Assembly (NCBI GenBank): GCA_017620475.1
Contig: JAFZQI010000005.1
Location: 1 to 64,000 of the forward strand
DNA: 64,000 nucleotides
From: Clostridiales bacterium
Lineage (GTDB): Bacteria > Bacillota > Clostridia > Saccharofermentanales > Saccharofermentanaceae
Direction: 5' to 3'
Under the pieces are notes generated by a model, which worked only from the letters and a program-made list of their open reading frames with translations, had not been told where the DNA came from and did no database searches. Both the position numbers and the translations under genes were made by a program. This document shows, piece after piece, positions 62,941 to 64,000 of the stretch (position 1 is its first letter; every line of letters begins with the position of its first letter).

Positions 62941-64000
62941 TTATGCTTCGCAATTAGAGTACTGTTCCAGGAAACGCATGGCGACTTCCTTTTTGTTCTG
63001 CGGATGAAGATCATTGTACATACCCAGATCATATGTCGGGATCAGATATGCATTAGGAATCTCATGAACCACTTCTCTTTGGACATTTCTTACACCTTCA
63101 AACGGATCACTCTCATAAACCGGGCCATCGCCAAGCCAGTACGTGATTTCCGCCATATAGAATGGTGTATCTTCTCCCAGGAGTTCGCGCCATTCGTTAA
63201 CCATATCCTTTATGAGAGGTCCGTAATGCTGCGGGTATTCACAATTCGATTCACCCTGATAGAAAAGGATCGCTTTACACATCAAACCCGACAACGGGTG
63301 TATCATGGAATTATAGAGAGCCGTCGGAGCCCAATTGAAGAAAGTCGGGCTTTCCAGAGTAGTACTTGGCGCACCTTTACGCATCTTCCATGGACCGGTA
63401 AGTGAGATTTCCTCCTCACCGTTTTTAATGCAATATGGACAATCAGGAACCGCCCCTCCGGTATTGCCGTTAATACCTAGTCGGACCGTGATCGTATTCT
63501 CACCTTCTTTGAGCGTTCCGGGTTTAAGGAAATATCTTCTCGGCGGATATTTAAACTCGAAGCCTCCGACTTTCTTGCCGTTTACATAGGTTACATCTGA
63601 ATCCATGAGTGTACCCAGACGAAGTTCAATGATCTCATTGACCCAGTTTTCCGGGATCGTTACTGTTTTTTGAAGCCAAATGCTCCCTTTATATTCTTCG
63701 TATGGCGTATTTAAGAACGTTTGCGGCATATTGAAGGTTTCCGTCCGGATATCTTTATCCCATGGCAACTCCCAATTCTCCTTAAGTCCAGGATCGCGGC
63801 TGTCCAGATCACGCTGCCATGCATTTTGTCTTCGAAGATCCGACTCCATCGTGGCCTTAACAAATGCCTCATCTCGATTCTGCTCAAGTTTTCTTTGATA
63901 GCACCAAAGACAGCATTTGCTCTTATCCAGATTACATTTACCATCATTTGTACCGTTTTTCTCAATATTGGCAAAAGATGCCCGAAGGGTCTCCTCACTC
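62941..64000 (-). CDS. sialate O-acetylesterase-like (SASA) protein, N-terminus outside window
   Basis: Only the last 350 or so codons are present; the frame is open from 62941 through the right edge at 64000. An ATG at 63849 exists but is internal. A beta-rich insert occupies the middle (about 63500-63750, WVNEIIELRLGTLMDSDVTYVNGKK). The SGNH/SASA esterase block AILFYQGESNCEYP and the C-terminal catalytic Asp-His pair DLHPQNKKEV are present, while the first catalytic block must be off the window. Family members remove acetyl groups from sialic acids or plant polysaccharides; which is unknown here. It lies tail to tail with the Xer gene. Confidence 0.82.
   Translation of the reverse strand, partial: SEETLRASFANIEKNGTNDGKCNLDKSKCCLWCYQRKLEQNRDEAFVKATMESDLRRQNAWQRDLDSRDPGLKENWELPWDKDIRTETFNMPQTFLNTPYEEYKGSIWLQKTVTIPENWVNEIIELRLGTLMDSDVTYVNGKKVGGFEFKYPPRRYFLKPGTLKEGENTITVRLGINGNTGGAVPDCPYCIKNGEEEISLTGPWKMRKGAPSTTLESPTFFNWAPTALYNSMIHPLSGLMCKAILFYQGESNCEYPQHYGPLIKDMVNEWRELLGEDTPFYMAEITYWLGDGPVYESDPFEGVRNVQREVVHEIPNAYLIPTYDLGMYNDLHPQNKKEVAMRFLEQYSNCEA

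Noticed and set aside
62941..63849. Complete esterase starting at the ATG at 63849
   Set aside because: The frame continues without a stop to the right edge, and the first SGNH block expected in the family is missing, so the gene is cut by the window.

Overview
The window looks like chromosomal DNA of an anaerobic, low-to-mid GC Bacillota (class Clostridia). The grounds are AGGAGG-type ribosome binding sites, occasional TTG and GTG starts, a PyrR-attenuated pyrimidine operon with the NAD-dependent PyrD/PyrK pair, a thiolase plus 3-hydroxybutyryl-CoA dehydrogenase pair typical of butyrate/butanol metabolism, and very large secreted proteins with fibronectin-like modules. The genus cannot be told from this sequence alone. 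No insertion sequence, prophage or CRISPR array was seen. Almost every gene is on the minus strand, so operons read from high to low coordinates.

Layout, low to high coordinate. 1-5199 is the N-terminal 1733 codons of a giant secreted protein that runs off the left edge. 5279-12391 is the pyrimidine operon (pyrR, pyrB, pyrC, pyrF, pyrK, pyrD, a divergent pyrE, then a YgjP-type metallopeptidase), with a readable promoter, PyrR-binding hairpin and attenuator in its leader. 12433-17516 is a MoxR/DUF58/von Willebrand (Bat-type) operon in which every gene overlaps the next. 17523-18647 is rfbB. 18699-22639 is a secreted transglutaminase-like protein with three pairs of fibronectin-like modules. 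22689-32000 is a promoter-led operon: rfbA, a flippase, an ATP-grasp enzyme, a GNAT, a polyprenol-type GT2, a polytopic membrane protein, then thiolase and hbd. 32013-34697 is a large membrane protein and 34839-36047 is a lone plus-strand WecE-type aminotransferase.

36052-54790 is an 18-gene surface-glycan operon. It starts with an aminotransferase and a phosphoglycosyl transferase and then encodes a GT2, LicD, a TarI/IspD-like cytidylyltransferase, an SDR, a sialyltransferase-like enzyme, a Wzy-like polymerase and a Wzx flippase. It ends with a set of enzymes matching legionaminic-acid synthesis by the GDP-sugar route: 4,6-dehydratase, aminotransferase, CBS-nucleotidyltransferase, hydrolysing epimerase, nonulosonate synthase and CMP-sugar synthetase. 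Two further genes sit inside that set, a FemAB/GNAT-like protein and an atypical PLP enzyme.

54797-60564 holds tRNA-Leu, a third secreted protein with the same modules, galE, a solute-binding lipoprotein, tRNA-Tyr and tRNA-Met. 60615-64000 holds asd, a Xer-type recombinase, and the C-terminal part of a sialate O-acetylesterase-like protein that runs off the right edge.

Inferred working picture: the 22689-54790 block builds and exports one or two surface polysaccharides. One part points to dTDP-Fuc4N-type sugars (rfbA, rfbB, wecE) and one to a CMP-activated nonulosonic acid (legionaminate-like) plus a CDP-alditol branch. The large modular secreted proteins on either side are probably other cell-surface components. 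The most interesting signals are the complete nonulosonate pathway with its own sialyltransferase-like enzyme, the FemAB-like/PLP pair inside it, and the shared module family of the three secreted proteins.
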